NCBI GenBank assembly: GCA_948663505.1
Contig: CAPNAQ010000028.1
Coordinates: 1-14,802 of the forward strand
From: an uncultured Clostridia bacterium
GTDB taxonomy: Bacteria > Bacillota > Clostridia > TANB77 > CAG-508
DNA: 14,802 bases
Direction: 5' to 3'
A program made the position numbers and the translations under genes. Under the pieces are notes generated by a model. It searched no databases, was not told the DNA's origin, and worked only from the letters and a program-made list of their open reading frames with translations. Shown one piece after another: positions 6,575 to 13,933 of the stretch (within the stretch, counting starts at the first letter, position 1; each line of letters opens with the position of its first letter).

Positions 6575-6949
6575 ATGTCAGAAAAAGATTTAAGCATATC
6601 AGATATGCAAAAAATGCAATTAGAATTATATGAAGTAAATAAAGAAAAATGGAATGATATGGAACCTAATGCTGCCAAAAGTCATATATTATTCATGATT
6701 GAAGAGATAGGGGAATGCATATCAATTATAAAGAAAAAAGGCATAAATGCAATAATGGAAGATAAAGACATAAGAGCAAGATTTATTGAAGAAATAACAG
6801 ATGTACAAAATTATTATATTGAGGTTTTAAATAGACTTCAAATAACTCCTGAAGAATATTCAAAAGCATACATAGAAAAACATAATTTAAATATGGATAG
6901 AAATTATGAAAAAGAGAATAAAGGAAAGTATAATAAAAGGACATTTTAA
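6575..6949 (+). CDS. MazG-like nucleotide pyrophosphohydrolase
   Basis: A 124-residue all-alpha protein of the MazG / dUTPase-like NTP pyrophosphohydrolase superfamily. These enzymes split (d)NTPs, often damaged or excess ones, to the monophosphate and pyrophosphate using Mg2+ bound by an EExxE...ExxD set. Here the ligands are E43, E44 and E47 (EEIGECISI) on one helix and E73 and D76 (EEITDVQNYYIEVL) on the next. The C-terminal YIEKHNLNMDRNY is also typical. The ATG at 6575 is chosen over the one at 6545 because AAAGGTG (6563-6569) sits 5 bases before it and the earlier ATG lies inside the repeat. It ends 19 bases before dnaJ and is thus translationally linked to it. The substrate is unknown. 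Its position between dnaK and dnaJ is unusual. Confidence 0.8.
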   Translation: MSEKDLSISDMQKMQLELYEVNKEKWNDMEPNAAKSHILFMIEEIGECISIIKKKGINAIMEDKDIRARFIEEITDVQNYYIEVLNRLQITPEEYSKAYIEKHNLNMDRNYEKENKGKYNKRTF

Positions 6950-6968
6950 TAGGAGGAAAAGTTAGAAA

Positions 6969-8129
6969 ATGGCAGGAAAAAGAGATTATTATGAAGTTCT
7001 AGGAGTTAACAAAAATGCTACAGATGATGAACTAAAAAAAGCATATAGAAAAATGGCAAAACAATATCATCCAGACGCAAACCCAAACAATAAAGAAGAA
7101 GCAGAAAAGAAATTTAAAGAGGTAAATGAAGCATATGAAACACTATCAGACCCTCAAAAAAGAAGAATGTATGACCAATTTGGACCAGAAGGACCACAAG
7201 GATTTGGAGGAGGCCAAGGACCATTTGGAGGAGGATATTCATATACAAGCTCAGGATTTGATGGATTTGGGGACTTTGGGGATTTAGGAGACATATTCTC
7301 ATCATTTTTCGGAGGAGGATTTGGAGGTAGCAGACAATCTTCTAGAAGAAATAATGGACCAAGAAAAGGAGCAGACTTAAATATAAATATGGACATTACA
7401 TTTGAAGAATCATTTCTAGGTGTTGAGAAAGAAGTAATTATTACAAGAAATGAAACATGTGATAAATGCCATGGTACAGGAGCAAAACCAGGAACAAATC
7501 CAATAAAATGTCCTGAATGTCATGGAACAGGTCAAGTAACTCAAGTTCAGAATACAATATTAGGCCAAATGCAAACAACTAGAACATGTGGAAGATGTCA
7601 TGGAACAGGTGAAGTAATCACAGATATGTGTGATAGTTGTAAAGGAAAAGGGACTATAAGAAAACAACCAAAAATCAAAGTAAAGATACCAGCTGGAATT
7701 GATGATAATCAAACTGTAGTATTAAGAGGAGAAGGAGAGCCAGGTAACAAAGGTGGACCAAAAGGTGATTTGTATATTACATTAAGAATTAAAAAACATA
7801 GTATATATACAAGAAAAGGAAATAATGTTTTATGTGATATACCAGTAACAGTAACACAGGCTACATTAGGTGCAGACATTGAAGTTCCAATGGTTGATGG
7901 AAATAAAGAAAAATTTAAAATACCAGAAGGAACTCAAACAGGTGCAAAATTCACAATTAGAAATAAAGGATTTAAATACATAAATTCTAACAATGAAGGA
8001 GATTTTATATTTACAGTACAAGTTCAAATTCCAAAAAGATTAACAAAAGAACAAAGAGATTTATTCGTTCAGCTAGCTAAGACAATGAATGAGCAGCCTC
8101 CTGTAAAGAAAAAAGGAATATTTGGCTAA
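6969..8129 (+). CDS. dnaJ: Chaperone protein DnaJ (Hsp40, type I)
   Basis: A 386-residue co-chaperone that delivers substrates to DnaK and stimulates its ATPase. The J domain (residues about 5-70) has the HPD motif at 34-36. A Gly/Phe-rich region follows (about 75-125). The zinc-binding region has all four CxxCxGxG repeats, starting at residues 164, 181, 207 and 221 (CDKCHGTG, CPECHGTG, CGRCHGTG, CDSCKGKG). Two C-terminal beta domains and a dimerisation tail complete a full-length protein. AGGAGG (6951-6956) lies 12 bases before the ATG. It is the last gene of the heat-shock cluster; a strong hairpin terminator follows. Confidence 0.99.
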   Translation: MAGKRDYYEVLGVNKNATDDELKKAYRKMAKQYHPDANPNNKEEAEKKFKEVNEAYETLSDPQKRRMYDQFGPEGPQGFGGGQGPFGGGYSYTSSGFDGFGDFGDLGDIFSSFFGGGFGGSRQSSRRNNGPRKGADLNINMDITFEESFLGVEKEVIITRNETCDKCHGTGAKPGTNPIKCPECHGTGQVTQVQNTILGQMQTTRTCGRCHGTGEVITDMCDSCKGKGTIRKQPKIKVKIPAGIDDNQTVVLRGEGEPGNKGGPKGDLYITLRIKKHSIYTRKGNNVLCDIPVTVTQATLGADIEVPMVDGNKEKFKIPEGTQTGAKFTIRNKGFKYINSNNEGDFIFTVQVQIPKRLTKEQRDLFVQLAKTMNEQPPVKKKGIFG

Positions 8130-8132
8130 TAC

Positions 8133-8168
8133 AAGAAGAAAAAACAAAGAATTTGTTTTTTCTTTTTT
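8133..8168 (+). terminator. Intrinsic terminator after dnaJ
   Basis: AAGAAAAAACAAA (8136-8148) pairs perfectly with TTTGTTTTTTCTT (8152-8164) around GAA, and the pairing can extend a few bases outward; a T run follows. The stem starts seven bases after the stop codon. This would end the heat-shock operon and insulate polC. Confidence 0.75.
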
Positions 8169-8176
8169 TGTTCGCT

Positions 8177-8363
8177 TTTATATAATGACAAAATATGATA
8201 AAATATGTCCAGCTCTGCATAAGTCATCTGTAACAAGCAAGCTTACTCTGCATAACTTATCTGTACGCATTTAAAATGTTACAGCTAAGAAATTAACAGC
8301 TGACTTAAAATGCAAACGGGTACAATGAACATGGCAAAAAAGGACAAAAGAGAGGCGAAGAAC
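8177..8363 (+). promoter_or_regulatory. polC leader: weak promoter and imperfect direct repeats
   Basis: A possible promoter is TTTATA (8177-8182), a 16-base spacer and TAAAAT (8199-8204); the -35 is poor. Downstream, a 20-base sequence CTCTGCATAAGTCATCTGTA (8213-8232) recurs at 8246-8265 with two changes. CTGTAAC (8227-8233) is complementary to GTTACAG further on (about 8278-8284), and CAGCT/AGCTG can form a small hairpin. This suggests a structured leader, but I recognise no known family. AGAGG (8351-8355) is the polC ribosome site. Confidence 0.35.
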
Positions 8364-11300
8364 ATGAAGAAAGTAAAAGAAATATTTAGTGACTACGAAA
8401 CAAGAACAAACATAAAAGAAGCAAATATAGAATCATTAAATGTAATAAAAAAGACAAATACATTAGGAATAATATTAGCAACAGATGAGTACATAGAAGT
8501 AAAAGAAATATGGTATTTTGAAAAATTTTTGAAAGAGAGATTTACATTTAGTAATATAGATATGCAAGTGAAATATCAAAAAGATACAAGACTAAAAACA
8601 ATAAAAGAAGAATGGAGAAATATCATATGTTATATGGCACATAAATATCCACTAATGAAGCCAATGTTACTAATGAAAAGTGATATAGAGATAAAAGAAA
8701 ATATAATAGAAGTAAAAATGCACATAAAAGGGGCAGATTTTTTAAAAACAAGAAAAACAGACAAAGAGCTTGAAAATGTAATAAAAAAACTATTTGGGAT
8801 AGAATATAAAATTGATATAGAAGAAATTGTAAAAAAGGAAGATGAAATAGAATACGAAAAAAGAATAAAACAAATGGAAGAAACAGCACTAAAGCAAACA
8901 GTTTCATATATATCAGAAGAATCAAAACAAGAAAATGAAAAATATATACAACAAGTACAAGAATATAATGACCCAGATTATATCCCACCACAAGACACAG
9001 AAGAAGGTTATATTCCAAATATACCACTTGAAGATATGCCACTACCACAAGAAGATGTGCAATATAATGAGAACATTAATGAAGAAAAATATATAATGGG
9101 AAAACCATCAAAAGCAAAAGAAAAACTAATCAAAATAAAAGATATAACAGCAAATGATGGAAGAGTAACACTACAAGGAAGAGTTCTTACATCTGAATGT
9201 AGAGAAACTAAATCAGGTAAAGGAATGATAATAGTTGAATTATATGATGGAACAGGAACAATTACATGTAAATCATTTGCAAAAGACATAAAAGAAGGTA
9301 ATGAAATTACTGCTAGAATTCAAGGAGCAAAGGGAATAAAGGTTACAGGAAAAGCTGGATTAGATACATATGCAGGAGATGTAACAGTTATTGCAAATAT
9401 AATAATAGAAATAGAAAACAATATTCCTGAACTACCAACAGAAGAAGAGCAAGAAGATACACCATTAATTTTAGGAAAAATAATGAATATTACAGAACCA
9501 TTAGTAAAAATATCAGAATTAGGACCTGAAGATGGAAATGTATCAATAGATGGTGAAGTTTTTGGAATGGAAGATAGAGAACTAAAATCAGGAAAAACAT
9601 TACTAAGTTTTGATGTTTATGATGGTTCAAGCTCAATGACATGTAAAGCATTTTTGCCAAAAGATTCAGCAAAAAAGATTATAAAAAGAATAGGAAATAG
9701 TAAAGGAATAAAAATTGCAGGAACAGCACAAATGGATTCATTCTCAGGAGAGCTAACTGTAATGGCAAATACAATAGTAGAAAGTACAGGAATTAAGAAA
9801 GAGACAAGACAAGATAATTCAGAAGTAAAAAGGGTAGAATTACATATGCATACAAAGATGAGTCAAATGGATGCAATGACTTCTGCAACAGATCTAATAA
9901 AAAGAGCAATGAAATGGGGAATGAAATCGATTGCAATTACAGATCATGGAGTTGTACAAGCATTTCCAGAAGCATATCATTTAGTTGGAGATGACAACCC
10001 TGACATTAAAGTAATATATGGTGTTGAGGCATATTTAGCACCAGATAATACAAAATCAATTTATAATGGAAAAGGTCAATCTATAGATACAACATATTGT
10101 GTGCTAGACTTAGAGACAACAGGATTTTCAGCAACAAATGATAGGATTACAGAAGTTGGAATTATGAAGGTAAAAAATAATGAAGTAATAGGAGAATTTA
10201 GTTGTTTTGTAAATCCTGAAAGGCATATACCTGAAAGAGTTTCAGCAGTTACAAATATAACAGATGAAATGGTAAAAGATGCAGAAACAATAGATAAAGT
10301 ATTTCCAAAAATTTTAGAATTTTTAGGAAGTGATAAAGAAACAGTAGTAGTTGCACACAATGCAAATTTTGATGTTGGATTTTTAAAACAAAATGCCAAA
10401 ATGTTAGGATATGAATTTGATTATACATATTTAGATACATTAAGTTTAGCAAAAGATTTATTTCCAAATTACAAAAAATATAAATTAGGAAAAATAGCAG
10501 AAAACTTAGGAATCAAAGTAGAAGTAGCACATAGAGCTTTAGATGATGTTGATACAACAGTAAAAGTATTTAAAGTTATGACAGACATGCTAAAAGAAAA
10601 AGGTGCTAAGAAAATAGAAGATATAGATGAAGTAGCAGCAGATTCTACAACAAAAGCAGAAGAATATAAAAAATTAAAAACATATCATGCAATAATATTA
10701 GCAAAAAATTATGTAGGACTAAAAAATTTATATAAATTAGTATCATATTCACATTTGGACTATTTTTATAGAAAACCACGTATTTTAAAAAGTATGTTCA
10801 AAAAATATTCAGAAGGCTTAATATTAGGAAGTGCATGTGAAGCAGGAGAATTGTATCAAGCCATTGAGCAAGGAAAGCCTGATGAAGAAATAGAAGAAAT
10901 TGCAAATGATTATGATTACTTAGAAATTCAACCGATTGGAAATAATCAATTTTTAATCAGAAATGGAATAATGAGAGATGAAGAAGACTTAAAAGATATA
11001 AACAGAAAAATAGTAGAACTTGGAGAAAAACTAAATAAGCCAGTAGTTGCAACATGCGATGTTCACTTTATGGATCCACAAGATGAGATTTATAGAAGAA
11101 TATTGGAAGCAGGACAAAAATATGAAGACGCAGATAATCAAGCACCATTATATTTAAGAACAACAGAAGAAATGCTTGAAGAATTTAAATATCTGGGAGA
11201 AGAAAAAGCATATGAAGTAGTTGTAACAAACACAAATAAAATAGCTGATATGTGTGAAAAAATAAGTCCAATATCACCAGAAAAATGTCCACCACATATT

Positions 11301-11729
11301 CCAGGATGTGAAGAAGATATAAAAAATATAGCATATGAAAAAGCACATGAATTATATGGAGATCCATTGCCAGAGATTGTACAAAATAGATTAGATAAAG
11401 AACTAGACTCAATAATAAGTAATGGATATTCAGTTATGTATATAATAGCACAAAAATTGGTGTGGAAATCAAATGAAGATGGATACATAGTAGGGTCAAG
11501 AGGATCAGTAGGATCATCATTAGCAGCATTTATGACAGGAATAACAGAAGTTAATTCACTGCAACCACATTATAGATGTGAAAACTGTAAATATTCAGAT
11601 TTTACAGACTATGGAATTGGAAATGGATTTGATTTACCTGACAAAGACTGTCCAAAATGTGGAGCAAAACTAAAAAAGGATGGAATGGATATACCATTTG
11701 AAACATTCTTAGGATTTAATCGGAGATAA
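8364..11729 (+). CDS. polC: PolC segment 1: N-terminal, two OB, PHP, exonuclease, zinc region
   Basis: The 0-frame part reads 1119 residues, then CGG, AGA and TAA. Visible motifs: PHP VELHMHTKMSQMD and AITDHGVVQAFPEAY; exonuclease DLETTG (D582, E584), HNANFDVGF (D670) and HRALDDVDTT (H723, D728), so proofreading residues are complete; palm start IVGSRGSVGSSLAAFMTG; four zinc-type cysteines at 1072, 1075, 1096 and 1099. It ends inside the conserved ETFLGFNGDKEPDIDLNFSG motif, five to seven residues before the catalytic aspartates. If ribosomes terminate here, the product would be an OB-PHP-exonuclease protein with no polymerase active site. Confidence 0.85.
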   Translation: MKKVKEIFSDYETRTNIKEANIESLNVIKKTNTLGIILATDEYIEVKEIWYFEKFLKERFTFSNIDMQVKYQKDTRLKTIKEEWRNIICYMAHKYPLMKPMLLMKSDIEIKENIIEVKMHIKGADFLKTRKTDKELENVIKKLFGIEYKIDIEEIVKKEDEIEYEKRIKQMEETALKQTVSYISEESKQENEKYIQQVQEYNDPDYIPPQDTEEGYIPNIPLEDMPLPQEDVQYNENINEEKYIMGKPSKAKEKLIKIKDITANDGRVTLQGRVLTSECRETKSGKGMIIVELYDGTGTITCKSFAKDIKEGNEITARIQGAKGIKVTGKAGLDTYAGDVTVIANIIIEIENNIPELPTEEEQEDTPLILGKIMNITEPLVKISELGPEDGNVSIDGEVFGMEDRELKSGKTLLSFDVYDGSSSMTCKAFLPKDSAKKIIKRIGNSKGIKIAGTAQMDSFSGELTVMANTIVESTGIKKETRQDNSEVKRVELHMHTKMSQMDAMTSATDLIKRAMKWGMKSIAITDHGVVQAFPEAYHLVGDDNPDIKVIYGVEAYLAPDNTKSIYNGKGQSIDTTYCVLDLETTGFSATNDRITEVGIMKVKNNEVIGEFSCFVNPERHIPERVSAVTNITDEMVKDAETIDKVFPKILEFLGSDKETVVVAHNANFDVGFLKQNAKMLGYEFDYTYLDTLSLAKDLFPNYKKYKLGKIAENLGIKVEVAHRALDDVDTTVKVFKVMTDMLKEKGAKKIEDIDEVAADSTTKAEEYKKLKTYHAIILAKNYVGLKNLYKLVSYSHLDYFYRKPRILKSMFKKYSEGLILGSACEAGELYQAIEQGKPDEEIEEIANDYDYLEIQPIGNNQFLIRNGIMRDEEDLKDINRKIVELGEKLNKPVVATCDVHFMDPQDEIYRRILEAGQKYEDADNQAPLYLRTTEEMLEEFKYLGEEKAYEVVVTNTNKIADMCEKISPISPEKCPPHIPGCEEDIKNIAYEKAHELYGDPLPEIVQNRLDKELDSIISNGYSVMYIIAQKLVWKSNEDGYIVGSRGSVGSSLAAFMTGITEVNSLQPHYRCENCKYSDFTDYGIGNGFDLPDKDCPKCGAKLKKDGMDIPFETFLGFNRR

Positions 11730-13186
11730 AGAACCAGATATAGACTTAAACTTCTCAGGAGAATATCAAGCAAAAGCACATAAATATACAGAAGTAATCT
11801 TTGGAAAAGGAACAACATTCAAAGCTGGAACAGTGGGTACAGTTGCAGACAAAACAGCATTTGGATATGTTAAAAACTACTTTGAAGAAAGAGGTATACC
11901 AGTAAATAAAGCAGAAATACAAAGATTATCAGAAGGATGTACAGGAATAAAAAGAACAACAGGACAACATCCAGGAGGAATAATAGTTGTGCCAAAAGGA
12001 AGAGAAATATATGAATTTACACCTGTACAACATCCAGCAGATGACGCAAATTCAGATATAGTAACAACACACTTTGACTATCACTCAATAGATGGAAACT
12101 TGCTAAAACTAGATATACTAGGACACGACGATCCGACAGTAATACGTATGCTACAGGACTTAACAGGAATAGCACCTACAGAAATACCATTAGATGATAA
12201 AGAAACAATGTCAATATTCAATTCAACAGAAGCATTGCGGAGTAACACCAGAGCAAATACACTCACAAGTTGGGACATATGGAATACCAGAATATGGAAC
12301 AAAATTTGCAAGAGGCATGCTTTTAGACACAAAACCAACAACATTTGATGAATTAATACGTTTATCAGGATTATCACATGGTACAGATGTATGGCTAGGA
12401 AATGCACAAACACTAATAGAACAAGGAACAGTAACACTGCAAGAAGCAATATGTTGTCGTGATGATATAATGATATATTTAATGAAAAAAGGATTACAAC
12501 CAGATAAAGCATTCAAAATAATGGAATCAGTACGTAAAGGAAAAGTAGCAAAAGGAAAAGAATCAAAATGGAAAGATGAATATATACCCCTAATGAAACA
12601 ACATGATGTTCCAGATTGGTATATAAAATCATGTGAAAAAATAAAATACATGTTTCCAAAAGCACATGCAGCAGCATATGTAACAAATGCATTTAGAATA
12701 GCATGGTTTAAAGTACATATACCTTTAGCATATTATGCAGCATACTATTCAATAAGAGCAAAAGCATTTGATGCACAATATATGATATTTGGAAAAGAAA
12801 AAGTAAAAAATAAAATGAAAGAAATAGAAATAAAAAATCAAAAAAAGGAAGCAACAAAAGCAGAACTGGACATGTATGATGATTTAGAAATAGTATTAGA
12901 AATGTATGAAAGAGGATTTGAATTTTTACCAGTAGACTTATATGAATCAGACGCAACAAAATTTAAAATAGAAGAAGATAAACTAAGACCACCACTAAAC
13001 AGCATCCCTGGATTTGGAACAGTTGCTGCACAAGGTATTGAAAATGCACGAAAAGATGGTAAATTTATGTCAATTGATGATTTAAAAATTAGAGCAAAAA
13101 TTGGAACATCAGGAGCAGACTTATTAAAACAATTTGGATGCTTAGAAGGAATGAGTCAAAGCAATCAGATGAGTTTATTTGGATAA
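8364..13186 (+). CDS. polC: DNA polymerase III PolC, whole gene with two +1 frame changes
   Basis: PolC is the replicative DNA polymerase and proofreading exonuclease of low-GC Gram-positives. Read with single-base skips at 11721 and 12238 the gene encodes about 1606 residues (1119 + 172 + 315), longer than the usual 1430-1450. The excess is largely explained by a duplicated OB domain. Order: N-terminal domain (1 to about 250), OB1 (about 253-350), OB2 (about 378-473), PHP (about 488 on) with an inserted DEDD exonuclease (about 577-735), zinc-binding palm, catalytic palm, fingers, HhH and clamp-binding tail. The ATG at 8364 (MKKVKEIFSDY) is preferred because AGAGG lies 8 bases upstream; the in-frame ATG at 8310 lacks a ribosome site. 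Everything outside the two shifts is conserved, with no other stops. As the gene is normally essential, either translation bridges the shifts, or the gene has just been broken (with another copy elsewhere), or the sequence has errors. Confidence 0.9.
11718..11729 (+). other. Frame-change site 1 in polC (AAT CGG AGA TAA)
   Basis: The 0 frame reads Asn, CGG, AGA, stop. Skipping the C at 11721 gives AAT-GGA-GAT-AAA, which restores FLGFNGDKEPDID, the motif leading to the catalytic aspartates. The stop lies two codons past the shift point. An AGGA stretch (11711-11714) lies seven bases before the CGG. Pairing of the P-site tRNA after a +1 slip (AAU to AUC) would be only partial, so the signal, if real, is likely to be the slow or empty A-site codon. 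Confidence 0.75.
11722..12348 (+). CDS. polC: PolC segment 2: catalytic palm (in the +1 frame)
   Basis: From GGA at 11722 this frame reads GDKEPDIDLNFSGEYQ, containing the catalytic aspartates (D1125, D1127), then TFKAGTVGTVADKTAFGYVK, GIKRTTGQHPGGIIVVPKG, PADDANSDIVTTHFDYHSID and LLKLDILGHDDPTVIRML, all strongly PolC-like. The colinear part ends at EAL (12235-12237). After that, this frame meets CGG at 12238 and drifts into 36 unrelated codons up to a stop at 12346-12348. No ribosome site or plausible start exists at its beginning, so it is not a separate gene. Confidence 0.8.
   Translation, partial: GDKEPDIDLNFSGEYQAKAHKYTEVIFGKGTTFKAGTVGTVADKTAFGYVKNYFEERGIPVNKAEIQRLSEGCTGIKRTTGQHPGGIIVVPKGREIYEFTPVQHPADDANSDIVTTHFDYHSIDGNLLKLDILGHDDPTVIRMLQDLTGIAPTEIPLDDKETMSIFNSTEALRSNTRANTLTSWDIWNTRIWNKICKRHAFRHKTNNI
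12235..12246 (+). other. Frame-change site 2 in polC (TTG CGG AGT AAC)
   Basis: In the frame entered at site 1 the codons are TTG, CGG, AGT, AAC. Skipping the C at 12238 gives TTG-GGA-GTA-ACA, restoring the conserved EALGVTPEQI motif. The hexanucleotide context (C)GGAG is the same as at site 1, and so are the direction of the shift, the codon hit, and the Gly codon read next. Confidence 0.75.
12239..13186 (+). CDS. polC: PolC segment 3: fingers, HhH and C-terminal clamp motif (+2 frame)
   Basis: From GGA at 12239 this frame continues GVTPEQIHSQVGTYGIPEYG, TKFARGMLLDTKPTTFDELI, LSGLSHGTDVWLGNAQ and FPKAHAAAYVTNAFRIAWFK (template/primer and incoming-nucleotide regions), then a helix-hairpin-helix type stretch (NSIPGFGTVAAQGIENARKD). 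It ends QMSLFG, matching the QxxSLF clamp-binding motif at the PolC C terminus. An ATG at 12194 is in frame but lies inside the region coding for segment 2 in another frame, with no ribosome site, so separate initiation is unlikely. The stop at 13184-13186 is the true gene end. Confidence 0.85.
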   Translation, partial: GVTPEQIHSQVGTYGIPEYGTKFARGMLLDTKPTTFDELIRLSGLSHGTDVWLGNAQTLIEQGTVTLQEAICCRDDIMIYLMKKGLQPDKAFKIMESVRKGKVAKGKESKWKDEYIPLMKQHDVPDWYIKSCEKIKYMFPKAHAAAYVTNAFRIAWFKVHIPLAYYAAYYSIRAKAFDAQYMIFGKEKVKNKMKEIEIKNQKKEATKAELDMYDDLEIVLEMYERGFEFLPVDLYESDATKFKIEEDKLRPPLNSIPGFGTVAAQGIENARKDGKFMSIDDLKIRAKIGTSGADLLKQFGCLEGMSQSNQMSLFG

Positions 13187-13199
13187 GGAGAAAAAGAGT

Positions 13200-13374
13200 A
13201 TGAATAATGATTATTCAAAAGAACAATTATCAAAATTTAATGAAAATACACCATTAAAAGAACTACAAAAATATATTTATTTATCTTTTAAGCATGTGCA
13301 ATGCTGAGAATATTGATTTATTAGAGGCTTTTAAAAATAAAGAAGAAAGAAATTGTAAAAGAGAATGGAAGTAG
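13200..13374 (+). pseudogene. Small, probably broken ORF after polC
   Basis: A good ribosome site (AAGGAG, 13186-13191) precedes ATG 13200, which reads MNNDYSKEQLSKFNENTPLK and 15 more residues to a TGA at 13305-13307. A +1 change near 13288-13291 would join it to a frame reading NAENIDLLEAFKNKEERNCK and ending at TAG 13372-13374, about 57 residues in all. I do not recognise the family. Either the 35-residue peptide is the product or a single inserted base has split the gene. It starts 13 bases after the polC stop, so it is probably co-transcribed. Confidence 0.4.
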
Positions 13375-13387
13375 TTAGGGTGATAAA

Positions 13388-13684
13388 ATGAAAAATATAG
13401 AAATGATTAATATATTTTCAATGAGGAATATAATAATATATGTAATTATTATAAATATAATTGGATTTTTAGCAATGTATATAGATAAGCAAAAAGCAAA
13501 AAAAGGAAAATGGAGGATACCTGAAAAAACACTATTTATTATAACTGCTTTAGGTGGTGGAATAGGTACAATTGCTGGAATGTATACTTTTAGACATAAA
13601 ACTCAAAAGCCAGCATTTGTGATAGGTTTTCCATTTATAACAATTTTAGAAATAATAGGAATTTTGTATTTTTGGATATTTTGA
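13388..13684 (+). CDS. DUF1294 family small membrane protein
   Basis: A 98-residue membrane protein matching DUF1294 (YsdA-like). Transmembrane segment 1 is at about 12-30 (IIIYVIIINIIGFLAMYI), followed by the family's basic motif DKQKAKKGKWRIPEKTL (about 32-49), a Gly-rich turn segment (ALGGGIGTIAGMYTFRHKT) and a C-terminal hydrophobic segment (VIGFPFITILEIIGILYF). The function of the family is unknown. AGGGTG lies 5 bases before the ATG at 13388. It lies 13 bases after the broken ORF and may be in the polC transcript. Confidence 0.8.
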   Translation: MKNIEMINIFSMRNIIIYVIIINIIGFLAMYIDKQKAKKGKWRIPEKTLFIITALGGGIGTIAGMYTFRHKTQKPAFVIGFPFITILEIIGILYFWIF

Positions 13685-13749
13685 TTTAGTACACATAATA
13701 AGAAAAAATAAAAGTAAATAATTGTAAATAAAAATTATTAACATTTAAC

Positions 13750-13816
13750 TGTGAATAATTTGAAAAAAATATATAACTATTTTCAGTTATTCACAGAGTT
13801 ATCCACAGTATCCACA
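13750..13816 (+). other. Cluster of DnaA boxes
   Basis: TGTGAATAA (13750-13758) is TTATTCACA on the minus strand; TTATTCACA lies at 13787-13795; the perfect box TTATCCACA at 13799-13807; and the one-off GTATCCACA at 13808-13816. Three match TTATNCACA exactly within 67 bases. The gap from 13685 to 14092 holds no gene, is very AT-rich, and also carries three AATGCA repeats (13834, 13867, 13888). It could be a DnaA-titrating or regulatory cluster, or less likely part of an origin: dnaA and dnaN are not in the window and no DnaA-trio run is obvious. Confidence 0.6.
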
Positions 13817-13933
13817 GAAAACATAAAATGAAAAATGCAAATTAATGTCATAAAAATAGGAAACATAATGCAAAAAAATTAAATTGTAATGCACAAAGTA
13901 ATTGTATAATGGCTATATAAATTAGTATTATTG

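Noticed and set aside
6399..6593. 64-residue ORF made of a 22-residue repeat (DDDEWSEASPKIWQTKF...)
   Set aside because: It starts at TTG without a ribosome site, lies entirely on the tandem 66-bp DNA repeat, and overlaps the real MazG-like start in another frame. The open frame follows from 66 being divisible by three.
8310..8363. Upstream polC start at ATG 8310 (18 more residues)
   Set aside because: No ribosome site precedes 8310, while AGAGG is ideally spaced before ATG 8364, and PolC proteins typically begin near the MKK..EIF segment.
11833..12348. Separate gene starting at GTG 11833
   Set aside because: The start lies inside the conserved PolC motif AGTVGTVADK with no ribosome site; it is the middle of polC in the shifted frame.
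13750..13816. Confirmed chromosomal or plasmid origin
   Set aside because: DnaA boxes are present, but there is no dnaA, dnaN, rep gene or clear DnaA-trio, so only a DnaA-box cluster is claimed.
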